A stretch of DNA of 64,000 nucleotides, taken from contig NZ_BNBO01000001.1 of NCBI RefSeq assembly GCF_014655955.1, forward strand, positions 146,716-210,715. Direction: 5' to 3'. Below are positions 33,895 through 42,850 of this stretch, in pieces (the stretch's first letter is position 1; every line of letters starts with the position of its first letter). The position numbers and the translations under genes are program-made. The DNA comes from Kitasatospora indigofera (GTDB taxonomy: Bacteria > Actinomycetota > Actinomycetes > Streptomycetales > Streptomycetaceae). Below the pieces are notes generated by a model. The model had not been told where the DNA came from. It saw nothing but the letters and a program-made list of their open reading frames with translations, and did not search any database.

Positions 33895-35868
33895 TCAGCA
33901 GGGGAAGGTGCCGCTGTAGAGCGCGTGACCGTAGGAGGAGCTGCCGGAGCCGAAGCCGTAGATGCCGTCGTCGCTCCAGACCGCCTCACGGAAGCCGTTG
34001 ACGCAGGTCGAGGCCGGCGCGATCGCGAAGCCCTCCAGGTTGTCGGCCGGCATGACGGCCGGGTTGGTGTAGGTCACGTCCGGGACGATCGCGCCGCCGG
34101 CGTTGACCTTCAGGAAGGTGTGCGTCTCGCCGCAGGTGTTGTCGCAGGTCGCGACGATGCGCTGGGTCGCGGCGTCGTAGGTCACGTCCATCACGGAGGC
34201 CTTGCCGGTCGCGATCGTGGTGAACGTGGTGAACGAGCTGTCGGAGTTGAGGCCGTAGACGTGCAGGCTGCCGTCCCACTCCAGGCCGGCGAAGTACAGG
34301 CCCGAGCCGTGCAGCGGGTAGTTCGCCGGGTTGTACGCGGCGCCGGTCAGCGGGTCGAGCCAGCCGTTCGCGGTCAGCCAGCTGTCCGGCACGTAGCCGA
34401 CGCCCTCGAAGCCCAGGTTGGCGTCGTCCTTGCTGCCGGTGTCCAGCTGCGGGAACTGCGCGGTCATGTCCCACTGGTGGACGGGGGTGAGGGTCGATCC
34501 GGTCGCGGCCGGGTCGAACTCCATGACGGTGTCCTTGGGGGCCGTGTTGTTGGTGTTGTCACGCTCGGAGGTCACGTAGAGGTGGCCGTCGGCGCCGACC
34601 GTCAGGCCCTCGGCGTCCGGCTCGCCCGAGCCGCCCGCGAAGCGGATCTGCTTGCCGGTCGCGCTCCACGTCGCGTCCGGGACCCACTTCCCGTTGCTCT
34701 TCACCAGCTTGTACAGCCAGTTCTTGTTCTTGGCCGCCCACAGCACCGAGGGGTTCGCCGGGTCGAACGCCAGGCCGCTGATGTCACGCCCCTCGGGGCC
34801 GGTGGAGGTGGTGAACGCACAGACGTTGTCGGCGATCGTCACGTCCAGCCCGCCCGGCCAGGCCAGTGTGCCCGCCGGGGTGGTGCCCGTACCCGTCGCC
34901 GCCTCGGGGGCGCAGCCGCTGGTCAGCGCGCCGCCCCCGCCCAGCAGCTGCCCGGTCTGGCCACCGCCGCCACCGCCGCTGCCCGAGCAGGAGTTGGCGC
35001 CGCCCGGCGTCGCCGTCACCGCCGTCCGGAACCAGCCGGTGCCGTTGGCGCAGCGCTCGTCCGACGGCTTCGCGCCGTCGGTCGCCCAGGTCACCGAGTC
35101 GATGGTGGAGCCGGTGCTGTTGAGCAGGAAGACCGAGTCGTTGTCCCCCAGACCGAGGCCGGAGCTGAACGTGACGTAGCCGCCCGCGGGGATGCTGGTC
35201 GCGCTCGGCGAGGACGAGGAGATCGAGACCGGGGAGTGGGTGGTGTCACCGTCGACGTACTTCCACGACCCGATGCTGACCGCACTCGTGCCGCCGTTGT
35301 ACAGCTCCACGGTGTCCGCGCCGTTCGAGGTGACCTCGTTGATCCGCACCCGGCTCGCCGCCGGTACCGAGGAGGGGCAGCCCCCGGCGTTCGCGGCACC
35401 GAAGGTGGCCGCCACGGTCGCGGTCACCCACGCCCCGGTGCCGTCGCCGCCGCAGCGCGCCATCGCCGGCTTCGCCCCGTCGGTGGCCCACTCGACACGG
35501 TCGACCACCGTGCCGTCGGCCGTGTAGATCACCAGCTTGTCCGAGTCACCCAGCCCCTTGGGCGAGTTGAAGGTGACGAAGCCGCCGGCCGGGACGCTGC
35601 CGGCGGAAGGGCTGAACGACTGCGGCGAGAAGGCGTCGTCGGACATCTTCCAGCCGCTGATGTTCACCGCGGTCGAGCCGGAGTTGTACAGCTCCACCGT
35701 GTCGTTGTTGGACGAGGTGACCTCGTTGATCCGGATGTTCTGGAAGCCGGCAGGGTCCGCGGCGGCCGCGGGCTGCGCCGCGAACAACCCGGTGACGAGC
35801 AGTCCCGAGAAGGTCAAGGCCGCGGCGCAGACGGAGGCGACGCCGGTACGCGAGTGTGAGGTAGGCAC
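33895..35868 (-). CDS. Secreted protein with two lamin-tail domains
   Basis: A 657-residue exported protein. A signal peptide (VCAAALTFSGLLVTGLFAAQPAAAADP) is followed by two lamin-tail beta-sandwiches, each beginning with IRINEV/VRINEV and containing DTVELYNxGxxAV and an ATDGAKP segment. After a glycine-rich spacer, a large C-terminal domain (AFDPANPSVLWAAKNKNWLYKL, GEPDAEGLTVGADGHLYVTSERDN) resembles a beta-propeller/esterase-like phytase fold. Start GTG 35868 gives a normal signal peptide; GTG 35889 is the in-frame alternative. Probably a cell-surface or matrix protein; role unknown. Confidence 0.75.
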   Translation of the reverse strand: MPTSHSRTGVASVCAAALTFSGLLVTGLFAAQPAAAADPAGFQNIRINEVTSSNNDTVELYNSGSTAVNISGWKMSDDAFSPQSFSPSAGSVPAGGFVTFNSPKGLGDSDKLVIYTADGTVVDRVEWATDGAKPAMARCGGDGTGAWVTATVAATFGAANAGGCPSSVPAASRVRINEVTSNGADTVELYNGGTSAVSIGSWKYVDGDTTHSPVSISSSSPSATSIPAGGYVTFSSGLGLGDNDSVFLLNSTGSTIDSVTWATDGAKPSDERCANGTGWFRTAVTATPGGANSCSGSGGGGGGQTGQLLGGGGALTSGCAPEAATGTGTTPAGTLAWPGGLDVTIADNVCAFTTSTGPEGRDISGLAFDPANPSVLWAAKNKNWLYKLVKSNGKWVPDATWSATGKQIRFAGGSGEPDAEGLTVGADGHLYVTSERDNTNNTAPKDTVMEFDPAATGSTLTPVHQWDMTAQFPQLDTGSKDDANLGFEGVGYVPDSWLTANGWLDPLTGAAYNPANYPLHGSGLYFAGLEWDGSLHVYGLNSDSSFTTFTTIATGKASVMDVTYDAATQRIVATCDNTCGETHTFLKVNAGGAIVPDVTYTNPAVMPADNLEGFAIAPASTCVNGFREAVWSDDGIYGFGSGSSSYGHALYSGTFPC

Positions 35869-36209
35869 GAGGCCGAACTCTGCTGACACAACCTTGAAAC
35901 GGCGTGTACGGCGGTTGAATGCCACCTGCTGGCCACCGGAACGCCAGGCGCGTGCCGGCACCACGCGACGCGCCGGCACCACGGGCGTCGTCCGTGAACA
36001 CCCGCGTCGTCCGTCGACACCCGGTGGCGTCGACGTCCGCGGTGCCGGCATGGGACGATCGCGCTCCGCGGAGCATGACCCGACCCGCCGACCCGGTCGG
36101 CGGGGAAGGCTGACGGGGTGTCGGATCAGGGGGCGACGGCCTCGCCGCCGTCCTTCGCACCCGCCCGGCCGTCGAGCCGCCGGCGTTCGCGGGAGCGGAC
36201 TCCCTGCGC
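35869..36209. other. Intergenic region of about 340 bases
   Basis: No gene recognised. A 9-bp-stem hairpin at 36083-36103 (CCCGCCGAC/GTCGGCGGG) and repeated CGTCGTCCGT motifs (around 35985-36015) are the only structures. Confidence 0.5.
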
Positions 36210-36650
36210 TCAGCCCAGCTGCTCGGCCAGCGCGAGGATGATGCCGCTCGGCCCGCGGAGGTAGCAGAGCAGGTAACTGTCCTCGAAGCGCGTCACCTCG
36301 CCGACGAGTTCGGCGCCGTGCGGCCGGAGGCGGGCCAGGGTGTCTTCGAGGTCGTCGACGGCGAACATGACGCGGTGCAGGCCCAGGGTGTTCGCGGGGG
36401 TGATCCCCGGCTGGGGGGTGATCGCCTGCGGGGCGTGGTACTTCGCCAGTTCGAGCCGGCCCGGGGCGCCCGGGATCCGCATCATCGCGATCTCGGACCG
36501 CATGTCGTCCAGCCCGACGACCCTTCCCGCCCAGCTTCCCTCGATCGGCATCCGGCCTTCCAGCTCCATGCCGAGTTCGGTGAAGAAGGCGACGGCCGCG
36601 TCGAGGTCGTCGACGACGATGCCGACGTTGTCCATGCGCTGAATCGTCAT
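36210..36650 (-). CDS. VOC family (glyoxalase/bleomycin resistance-like) protein
   Basis: A 146-residue vicinal-oxygen-chelate protein with two beta-alpha-beta-beta-beta halves. The first begins MDNVGIVVDDLDAAVAFFTELGMELEG; the second begins LGLHRVMFAVDDLEDTLARLRPHG and ends YLRGPSGIILALAEQLG with the metal-type glutamate. ATG at 36650, preceded by GGGGA, is preferred to an ATG at 36680 without ribosome binding site. Probably a dioxygenase, isomerase or binding protein; substrate unknown. Confidence 0.88.
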   Translation of the reverse strand: MTIQRMDNVGIVVDDLDAAVAFFTELGMELEGRMPIEGSWAGRVVGLDDMRSEIAMMRIPGAPGRLELAKYHAPQAITPQPGITPANTLGLHRVMFAVDDLEDTLARLRPHGAELVGEVTRFEDSYLLCYLRGPSGIILALAEQLG

Positions 36651-36873
36651 GTCCCCGAGAATAGGGGCCGGGTCGGACATCGTCGGCTCAACAAGCCGTC
36701 CCGCCGGTCACCACTCCTTCGTACGGCGGTCGGGCCGGGCGCGCCGCCGTCACCTTTCGGAGGTCCCGCCCGCCGTGTTGCCGGGGCGCTCCCGTGGTGC
36801 CACCGGAACGCACCCGTGCGCACCCGGCGGGCCGGCCCCCCCGCAACCGACCCCGTAGAAGGGATGGACCAGC

Positions 36874-37791
36874 ATGAGGCGCCGCGAGGCCGAGCAGGAC
36901 CGGGACGTGGCCGCGCTGTTGGCGGCCGGCGCACTCGTCGAGATCCGGAGCCTGGCCGGCAGTCCGGGGCGCGCGGCGCAGGAGGAATCCCCCGAGGAGG
37001 TGCTGGGCCGTATCAGGGCCCTGGCCGACTTGGGCCACAACCTGCCGGGCGTCGCACGCCCACCTCGTAGCGGGCCGGTCCGTCGGGGAGTGCCCCTCGA
37101 CCGCTTCGACCGCGCGATGGACGAACGACCGATGAGCTGGGCCTGGAACACCGCCGGTCCGGAGGGCCGGGCCTGGATGCTGGCGCGCATCGAACAGGAG
37201 GGGCGGACCTGGACACCTCCGCCGCCGCTGCCGGAACCGCGCGTGGACCCGTCGCCGATGAAGCCGTGGCAGTGGGTGGGCCTGCTGCTCGGACGCTGGC
37301 CGGTCAGGACCCCCTTCGGGCGCCGGCCGCTGCCCGCGGACGCGAACGTCCTCAAGGTGCTGGACACCGGAACGATCTGCGCCCTGCACGACGAGGTCCG
37401 GCGGCTCCGGCTCGGCCTGGGCGGCGCCGCACCGTGGCTGCGGGCCCATCTGGCCCCCGACGGTGTCCACTACCTGCTCCCGGATCCGGCGGACTACTAC
37501 TGGCCGGGGAACGCCGACGGTCGTGGCGGCCGGATCGGCTGGTGGCAGTGCACCGCACTGCTGCGGATGCGCGACGGCGCGCAGGTCAGTGCCATGGTCG
37601 CCGTCCTGCCGGAGACCTTCGCGGCGTTGCCCTCGACGCTGCGGCGGAGGGAGCAGGTGCGACTCGCCCACCGCGTCCGCTCGGTCGAACGGGACGCCGT
37701 GCTCTGGGGCCGGGATCACGAGGCCGCATGCGCACCCCAGGTCTGCGGATTCGTCCCGGAGGAGAACGGCAGCGCTTCGACGACCCCATGA
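36874..37791 (+). CDS. Hypothetical protein, 305 aa
   Basis: A basic, tryptophan-rich cytoplasmic protein starting MRRREAEQDRDVAALL with AGAAGGG upstream of ATG 36874. It contains MSWAWNTAGPEGRAWMLARI, MKPWQWVGLLLGRWP and DGVHYLLPDPADYYWPG, but no membrane segment, signal or known catalytic pattern. I do not recognise a family. The proline-rich stretch near residue 110 (TPPPPLPEP) may be a linker between two domains. It stands alone. Confidence 0.6.
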   Translation: MRRREAEQDRDVAALLAAGALVEIRSLAGSPGRAAQEESPEEVLGRIRALADLGHNLPGVARPPRSGPVRRGVPLDRFDRAMDERPMSWAWNTAGPEGRAWMLARIEQEGRTWTPPPPLPEPRVDPSPMKPWQWVGLLLGRWPVRTPFGRRPLPADANVLKVLDTGTICALHDEVRRLRLGLGGAAPWLRAHLAPDGVHYLLPDPADYYWPGNADGRGGRIGWWQCTALLRMRDGAQVSAMVAVLPETFAALPSTLRRREQVRLAHRVRSVERDAVLWGRDHEAACAPQVCGFVPEENGSASTTP

Positions 37792-37924
37792 CGACACGGT
37801 CGGCCGCCGGCCGCGCCGACGAGCGCGTGCGGCGGCGACGGGCCGCGGCTCGGCCGTGACCGGTCGCGACCGGTCACGGTGCTCGGGACGGTGACCGGGG
37901 CTCAGCCCTCCGGCGGCTGCGGCG

Positions 37925-38677
37925 TCACCCGGCCTTGGAGATGCGGTCGAGCAGTTCGGTGAGCAGGGCTTGCTCGCCCGGCGTCAGCACGTCGGTCCGG
38001 GGCAGGAGGGCCCGCAGGGTGGTTGCGGCCGTCGCGGGGCCGGGGGCCGTGGTGGCGGGGGTCGCGGGGCCGGGGGCCGTGGTGGCAGGGGCGCCGGTGG
38101 CAGGGGCGTCGGTGGTGATCGCGGCGAGGACCGCCTCCCGCGCCAGGTGGGACACGGTCAGGTCCCGCCGGTCCGGGGGAGTGGCGATGAGGGCGAGGGT
38201 GGTCCCGCCGCCGGTGGCGTGGATCAGCTGGGTGGCACGGCTCACGTCGACCCGCAGGCGGCCGGCCTCGGCGATCCGCCGGACGTAGGCGGCGAGGATG
38301 CCCAGCGCGGTGACCGCTGCCGGCGAGGGCTCGCCTGGGCGGGGTTCGGCGTACATGAGGGTGTAGAGCGCCGGGTTGGCGAGGCCGAACTCCAGGTTGA
38401 GGTTCCAGCCGGTGCGCAGGTCCTCGACCGGGTCGTCGGTGGGCGCGAGCGCGGTCTTCTCCCCGAGGTGGCGGGCGAAGCCGTGCGCGGCGACGGCGTC
38501 GAGCAGGCCCTGCTTGTCGCCGAACAGGCGGTAGATCGTCGGCGCCTGAACGCCCGCGGCCGCGCTCACCGCACGGGTCGAGACCGCTTCGCGTCCCTGC
38601 TCCGCGAGCAGCCGGGTGGCGGCCTCGATGATCCGGTCACGGTTGGCCACTGCGGCGGCGGAACGATCGGTCTCCAT
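37925..38677 (-). CDS. TetR family transcriptional regulator
   Basis: A 250-residue repressor. The N-terminal TetR HTH is clear (RDRIIEAATRLLAEQGREAVSTRAVSAAAGVQAPTIYRLFGDKQGLLDAV); a helical ligand domain follows. An alanine/proline/threonine-rich insert near residues 190-220 is encoded by a 30-bp DNA repeat and lies before the last helices. ATG at 38677. Divergent from the NmrA-like gene with several GATAAC-type palindromic sites between them, so it very probably represses that gene. Confidence 0.9.
   Translation of the reverse strand: METDRSAAAVANRDRIIEAATRLLAEQGREAVSTRAVSAAAGVQAPTIYRLFGDKQGLLDAVAAHGFARHLGEKTALAPTDDPVEDLRTGWNLNLEFGLANPALYTLMYAEPRPGEPSPAAVTALGILAAYVRRIAEAGRLRVDVSRATQLIHATGGGTTLALIATPPDRRDLTVSHLAREAVLAAITTDAPATGAPATTAPGPATPATTAPGPATAATTLRALLPRTDVLTPGEQALLTELLDRISKAG
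38031..38090. repeat. 30-bp tandem duplication inside the TetR gene
   Basis: 38031-38060 and 38061-38090 are identical except for one base, encoding duplicated TTAPGPATP-type residues. In-frame expansion would change only the flexible insert. Confidence 0.85.
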
Positions 38678-38687
38678 GGTTACCGAT

Positions 38688-38743
38688 GATAACGGAATCA
38701 TGTTATCGATTTGCGATGCTATCGCTAACGTGTAACCGTTATC
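38688..38743. promoter_or_regulatory. TetR operator cluster
   Basis: GATAAC (38688-38693) faces GTTATC (38702-38707) across 8 bases. Further half-sites GCTATC (38718-38723) and GTTATC (38738-38743) follow. The region is much less GC-rich than its surroundings and lies in the divergent promoter of the TetR and NmrA-like genes. Confidence 0.7.
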
Positions 38744-38840
38744 AGTGGAAACAGTGCTCCGGGCGTCAGCGCCCGGCGACCGCGAGGCCGGCGTCCCGTG
38801 CCCGCGAGAGCACCTCGAACCACGCCCCCAGGAGGCTTCC

Positions 38841-39719
38841 GTGATCGTCATCACCGCTCCCACCGGCCAGATCGGCCGCCAGGTCGTCGACACGCTGCTC
38901 GACAGCGGCCGTCCCGTCCGGGTCGTCGCCCGTGACCCCGGCCGGCTCGCGCCGAAGGTGCGCGACCAGGCCGAGGTCGTCCGGGGCTCCCACAGTGATC
39001 CCGAGGTGCTCACCGAGGCCTTCGACGGCGCCGACAGCGTCCTGTGGCTGGTGCCCCCGGACCCGGGCGCCACCGACATCGAGGCCCACTACCTCGGCTT
39101 CACCCGCCCGGCCTGCGACGCCGTCAAGGCCAACGGCGTCAAGCGGGTCGTCGGTGTCACCAGCCTGGGCCGCGGCTACCGCCGGCACGCCGGACAGCTG
39201 TCGCCGGCCTTCGCGATGGACGCCATGATCGAGAGCACCGGGGCCGGCTACCGGGCCCTGGCCATGCCCTACTTCATGGAGAACCTCCTCCACCAGGCCG
39301 GGACGATCCGGGACGAGGGCATCTTCGTCATGCCGAACACCGCGGACCGGACGCTGGCGCTCGTCGCCACCCGCGACATCGCCGCCGCGGCCGCCCGCCT
39401 GCTGGCCGACGGCTCCTGGGACGGGCAGGACACCGTCCCGGTCATCAGCCCCGACGCGCTGTCCCCCCGCGGCATGGCCCAGGTCGTCTCCGAGGCACTG
39501 GGGCGCCCCGTCCAGTACCAGCAGGCCGGCCACGACGCCTACAGGGCGACCATGACGCGGTACGGGATGAGCGAGGCCTGGGCCCAGGGCCTGGTCGACA
39601 TGGCCGTCGCCCAGAGCAACGGCATCTACGACCCCGAGCAGCAGGCCCTGGCCACGCCCGCACCCACCACCTTCCGTCAGTGGTGCCAGGAGGTCCTCAG
39701 GCCCGCCGTCCTCGCCTGA
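38841..39719 (+). CDS. NmrA/NAD(P)H-binding family protein (atypical SDR)
   Basis: A 292-residue Rossmann-fold protein starting VIVITAPTGQIGRQVVDTLL, with the GxxGxxG-type dinucleotide loop, then ADSVLWLVPP and GVKRVVGVTSLGRGY. It lacks the SDR YxxxK pair, as expected of NmrA/HSCARG-type redox sensors and quinone oxidoreductases. GTG at 38841 with AGGAGG five bases upstream. Target of the divergent TetR. Confidence 0.85.
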   Translation: MIVITAPTGQIGRQVVDTLLDSGRPVRVVARDPGRLAPKVRDQAEVVRGSHSDPEVLTEAFDGADSVLWLVPPDPGATDIEAHYLGFTRPACDAVKANGVKRVVGVTSLGRGYRRHAGQLSPAFAMDAMIESTGAGYRALAMPYFMENLLHQAGTIRDEGIFVMPNTADRTLALVATRDIAAAAARLLADGSWDGQDTVPVISPDALSPRGMAQVVSEALGRPVQYQQAGHDAYRATMTRYGMSEAWAQGLVDMAVAQSNGIYDPEQQALATPAPTTFRQWCQEVLRPAVLA

Positions 39720-39813
39720 GGCGGCGTTGCCGCGGGGCCGGCACACCGCCTGCGCCGGTACGTACGCCGCCCGGTGCCCCCCGGCGCACCTTCGCGGTCG
39801 CCGCCCGGACGGG

Positions 39814-40821
39814 TCACCGGCCGGCGGGGGTGAGCCGGGTGAACCAGTCGATCGTCAGGGCCAGGCCCTTGTCGAAGTCGACGACCGGCTGCCAGCCGAA
39901 GGCCGACCGGGCCAGCCCGATGTCCGGGCGGCGCAGGGTGGGGTCGTCCCCGGGGCGCTCGACGAACTCGACCGGCGATACCGAGGAGCACAACTCGCGG
40001 ATGTGCTCAGCCAGTTCCAGGACGCTGAGCTCGACCGGGTTGCCGATGTTGACCGGCCCGTGGTGCCCGCTGGCGGCCGCCGCCAGGATGCCGCTGACGG
40101 TGTCGTCGACGTAGCAGATCGACCGGGTCTGCGCCCCGTCGCCGGCGACCGTGAGCGGCAGCCCGGCGAGGGCCTGCGTGATGAAGGTGGGCACCGCCCG
40201 GCCGTCGGTGGGCCGCATCCGCGGGCCGTAGGTGTTGAAGAGCCGGACGATCACGGTGTCCACGCCCAGGGCGGTCCGGTAGGCGGTGGTGAGCGCCTCC
40301 GCGAACCGCTTGGCCTCGTCGTACTGGCTGCGGGGGCCGACCGGGTTGACGTTGCCCCAGTAGGACTCCACCTGGGGGTGGACCAGCGGGTCGCCGTAGA
40401 CCTCCGAGGTGGAGGCCAGCAGGAACCGGGCGCCCTTGCGGCGGGCCAGCTCCAGGGCGTTCAGGGTGCCGTGGGCACCGGCCCTGAGGGTCTCGACCGG
40501 GTGTCTCGCGTAGTCGTGCGGCGAGGCCGGCGAGGCGAGGTGGAGCACCAGGTCGACCGGCCCCTCGACGTCGAACTCCTCGGAGACGTCGCTGCGGTCC
40601 AGGACGAAACCCGGGTCGTCGGCCCGGGCGGCCAGGTTGTCGACCGATCCGGTGAGGAGGTTGTCGATGCAGACGACCGAGGCGCCCTCCTCCCGCAGCC
40701 GGTCGCACAGGTGCGAGCCGACGAAGCCCGCGCCGCCGGTCACCACCGCCCGGCGCACCGTCCGCTCCCCGTCCGGGCCGAAGCCGCCCGACCCGCCCGC
40801 GTCCCGGCCGCTCCGGTCCAT
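39814..40821 (-). CDS. UDP-glucuronate decarboxylase (UDP-xylose synthase) family
   Basis: A 335-residue extended SDR. GGAGFVGSHLCDRL is the NAD loop; VDLVLHLASPASPHDY and TSEVYGDPLVHPQVESYWGNVNP are distinctive of UDP-glucuronate decarboxylases, and YDEAKRFAEAL supplies the YxxxK. It would convert UDP-glucuronate to UDP-xylose (or a 4-keto-pentose). ATG 40821 is chosen because GAGGAG lies immediately upstream; ATG 40863 is possible. With the glycosyltransferase at 42851-44077 it suggests a pentose on the cluster product, an inference. Confidence 0.88.
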   Translation of the reverse strand: MDRSGRDAGGSGGFGPDGERTVRRAVVTGGAGFVGSHLCDRLREEGASVVCIDNLLTGSVDNLAARADDPGFVLDRSDVSEEFDVEGPVDLVLHLASPASPHDYARHPVETLRAGAHGTLNALELARRKGARFLLASTSEVYGDPLVHPQVESYWGNVNPVGPRSQYDEAKRFAEALTTAYRTALGVDTVIVRLFNTYGPRMRPTDGRAVPTFITQALAGLPLTVAGDGAQTRSICYVDDTVSGILAAAASGHHGPVNIGNPVELSVLELAEHIRELCSSVSPVEFVERPGDDPTLRRPDIGLARSAFGWQPVVDFDKGLALTIDWFTRLTPAGR

Positions 40822-40865
40822 CTGCTTCTCCTCTGTCGTCTCTGTCGCCGTACCGCGCGTCATGG

Positions 40866-41828
40866 TCAGGACTCCCGCAGCGAGCGGCCGGTCTTGGTGA
40901 GGAACACGTCGTCCAGGGTGGGGCGGTGCAGCTCGATGGTGGCCAGCTCGATCCCGGCGTCCGCCAGGGCCCGCATGATCTGCGGCATCGCCGTCTCACC
41001 CGCGTCCACCGACAGGCGCAGCCCGCCGTCCTCGCGCACCTCGGCCGAGCGCACGCACTCCTGCTCGGCCAGCACCCCGGACGCCTTCTCCGCGGCCCCG
41101 GCGTCGGCCACTCCGACGGTGACCACCTCGCCGGCGATCGAGCGCTTGAGCGCGGTGGGCGTTCCCTCGGCGACGATGCCGCCGCCGTCGATGATGGCGA
41201 TGCGGTCGCAGAGCGCGTCCGCCTCGTCCAGGTAGTGCGTGGTGAGGAAGACGGTCATGCCCTCGCTGCGCAGCCGGCGGATCTCGTCCCACATGTGCGA
41301 GCGGCTCTGCGGGTCCAGGCCCGAGGTGGGCTCGTCCAGGAAGAGCACCTTGGGCCGGTGGATCACGCCGAGGGCGATGTCCACCCGGCGGCGCTGGCCC
41401 CCGGAGTAGGTGCGGCAGTTGCGGTCGGCGTACTCGGTGAGGTCGAAGGCGTCGAGGGCGGCGACCGCCCGGCTCTGCGCCTCGGCCTTGCCGATGCCGT
41501 GCATCCGGGCCTGCATCACCAGTTCCTCACGGGCCGTCACGTCGTCCCAGGTGCCGCCGCCCTGGGCGATGTAGCCGATGCTGCGGCGGACCTGGGCCTG
41601 CTGGGTGCGCAGGTCGGCGCCGGCGATGACGGCGTCCCCGGCGTCCGGGCGCAGCAGGGTGGCGAGCATCCGCAGGGTGGTGGTCTTGCCCGCGCCGTTG
41701 GGGCCGAGGAAGCCGAAGATCTCCCCTTCGGCCACGGTGAGGTCCAGGCCCGCCACCGCCTCCACGTCGGTGCTCTTCCGGCGCCGTCCGGTCTGGAAGG
41801 ACTTCCGAAGTCCGCTGGTCTCGATCAT
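40866..41828 (-). CDS. ABC transporter ATP-binding protein, DrrA family
   Basis: A 320-residue ATPase. Walker A GPNGAGKTTT, signature YSGGQRRR and Walker B VLFLDEPTSGLD are all intact, and the C-terminal extension ending IELHRPTLDDVFLTKTGRSL is the DrrA-type accessory domain. It pairs with the permease at 41961-42725 for export of the cluster product and self-resistance, as with daunorubicin DrrAB. ATG at 41828 with AAGGAC upstream; the longer frame to 41888 is discounted. Confidence 0.92.
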   Translation of the reverse strand: MIETSGLRKSFQTGRRRKSTDVEAVAGLDLTVAEGEIFGFLGPNGAGKTTTLRMLATLLRPDAGDAVIAGADLRTQQAQVRRSIGYIAQGGGTWDDVTAREELVMQARMHGIGKAEAQSRAVAALDAFDLTEYADRNCRTYSGGQRRRVDIALGVIHRPKVLFLDEPTSGLDPQSRSHMWDEIRRLRSEGMTVFLTTHYLDEADALCDRIAIIDGGGIVAEGTPTALKRSIAGEVVTVGVADAGAAEKASGVLAEQECVRSAEVREDGGLRLSVDAGETAMPQIMRALADAGIELATIELHRPTLDDVFLTKTGRSLRES

Positions 41829-41960
41829 CGGGATGTCCTTGTCAGGTGGCGGGGGTCGGTGCGGGGACGGGGACCGGTGCGGGGGCACGGGTGGGTACGG
41901 CGGCGGCCACCGCGTCGGGCGCGGGTGGTACGGGGACCGCCGCCCGGGCCGGTACGGCCG

Positions 41961-42725
41961 TCATCGGACGGAGCGGGCGAAGAGGCGGGCCGACCAGGTG
42001 AGCGCCAGCACCGCCAGGGTGGCCATCAGCGCGATGCTCTGCCAGACCGCGGCGTCGCCGGTGTGGCCGGCGAACAGCGAGCGCATGCCGACCACGGCCC
42101 AGCTGAAGGGGTTCCAGTCGGAGGCGCGGCGCAGCCAGAGCGGGGCCAGCGCGAGCGGCAGCAGCGTCCCCGACAGCAGCATCAGCGGCTGCGCGAGGTT
42201 GTTGACCAGCTGGCCGAGCACGTCCGGGCTGCTCACCTTGAGCGCGATGCCGTAGGAGATCGAGGCGCTGCTCAGGGTGATGAGCGCCAGGAGCACGTAG
42301 GCGAGCAGGAGGTCCGGGATCCGGACGAAGAGTCCGAGGGGCATGGACAGCACGATGATGATGCCGGCCTGGATGACCAGCGTGACCACGTCCCGCAGGG
42401 CCCGGCCGAGCAGCAGCGCCACCCGGCTGATCGGGGTGACCCGGGCCCGTTCGATGACGCCCGAGCCCAGCTCGGCGAGCAGGCCGAAGCCGACGTACAG
42501 GCCTCCGCCGAGGGCCAGGGCGACCAGCATGCCGGGGACGTAGATCCGGTAGGCGTCGGTCATCGAGCCGGCGCCCATGGAGGCGAGCGCGGGCTTGAGC
42601 AGCGGCGCGAACAGGGCCAGGTAGACGACCGGCTGAGCCACGCCCAGGACGATCGAGAGCGGGGACCTCACCATCAGCAGCATGTGCCGCTGGAACACCA
42701 GCCAGGTGTCGCGGAGCGTCTTCAC
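41961..42725 (-). CDS. ABC-2 type permease, DrrB family
   Basis: A 254-residue membrane protein with six hydrophobic segments. VFQRHMLLMVRSPLSIVLGVAQPVVYLALFAPLL opens it, and the loop SGVIERARVTPISRVALLLGRALRDV contains the E/R-R-x-x-P motif typical of DrrB. It ends with NPFSWAVVGMRSLFAG. GTG at 42725. It lies 132 bases upstream of its ATPase partner gene. Membrane half of the exporter. Confidence 0.92.
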   Translation of the reverse strand: MKTLRDTWLVFQRHMLLMVRSPLSIVLGVAQPVVYLALFAPLLKPALASMGAGSMTDAYRIYVPGMLVALALGGGLYVGFGLLAELGSGVIERARVTPISRVALLLGRALRDVVTLVIQAGIIIVLSMPLGLFVRIPDLLLAYVLLALITLSSASISYGIALKVSSPDVLGQLVNNLAQPLMLLSGTLLPLALAPLWLRRASDWNPFSWAVVGMRSLFAGHTGDAAVWQSIALMATLAVLALTWSARLFARSVR

Positions 42726-42850
42726 GTCTGTGCGCTTCCCGTTCTTTCGGTGGGGGGAGTGGCCGGGGTGGCCGGGGTGCTCGAAGGGACCCGGGGCCAG
42801 GAGACCTTGGTGGTTCGCAGGGCCCGGGATGGTTCGGGAGGTCGGGCGGT

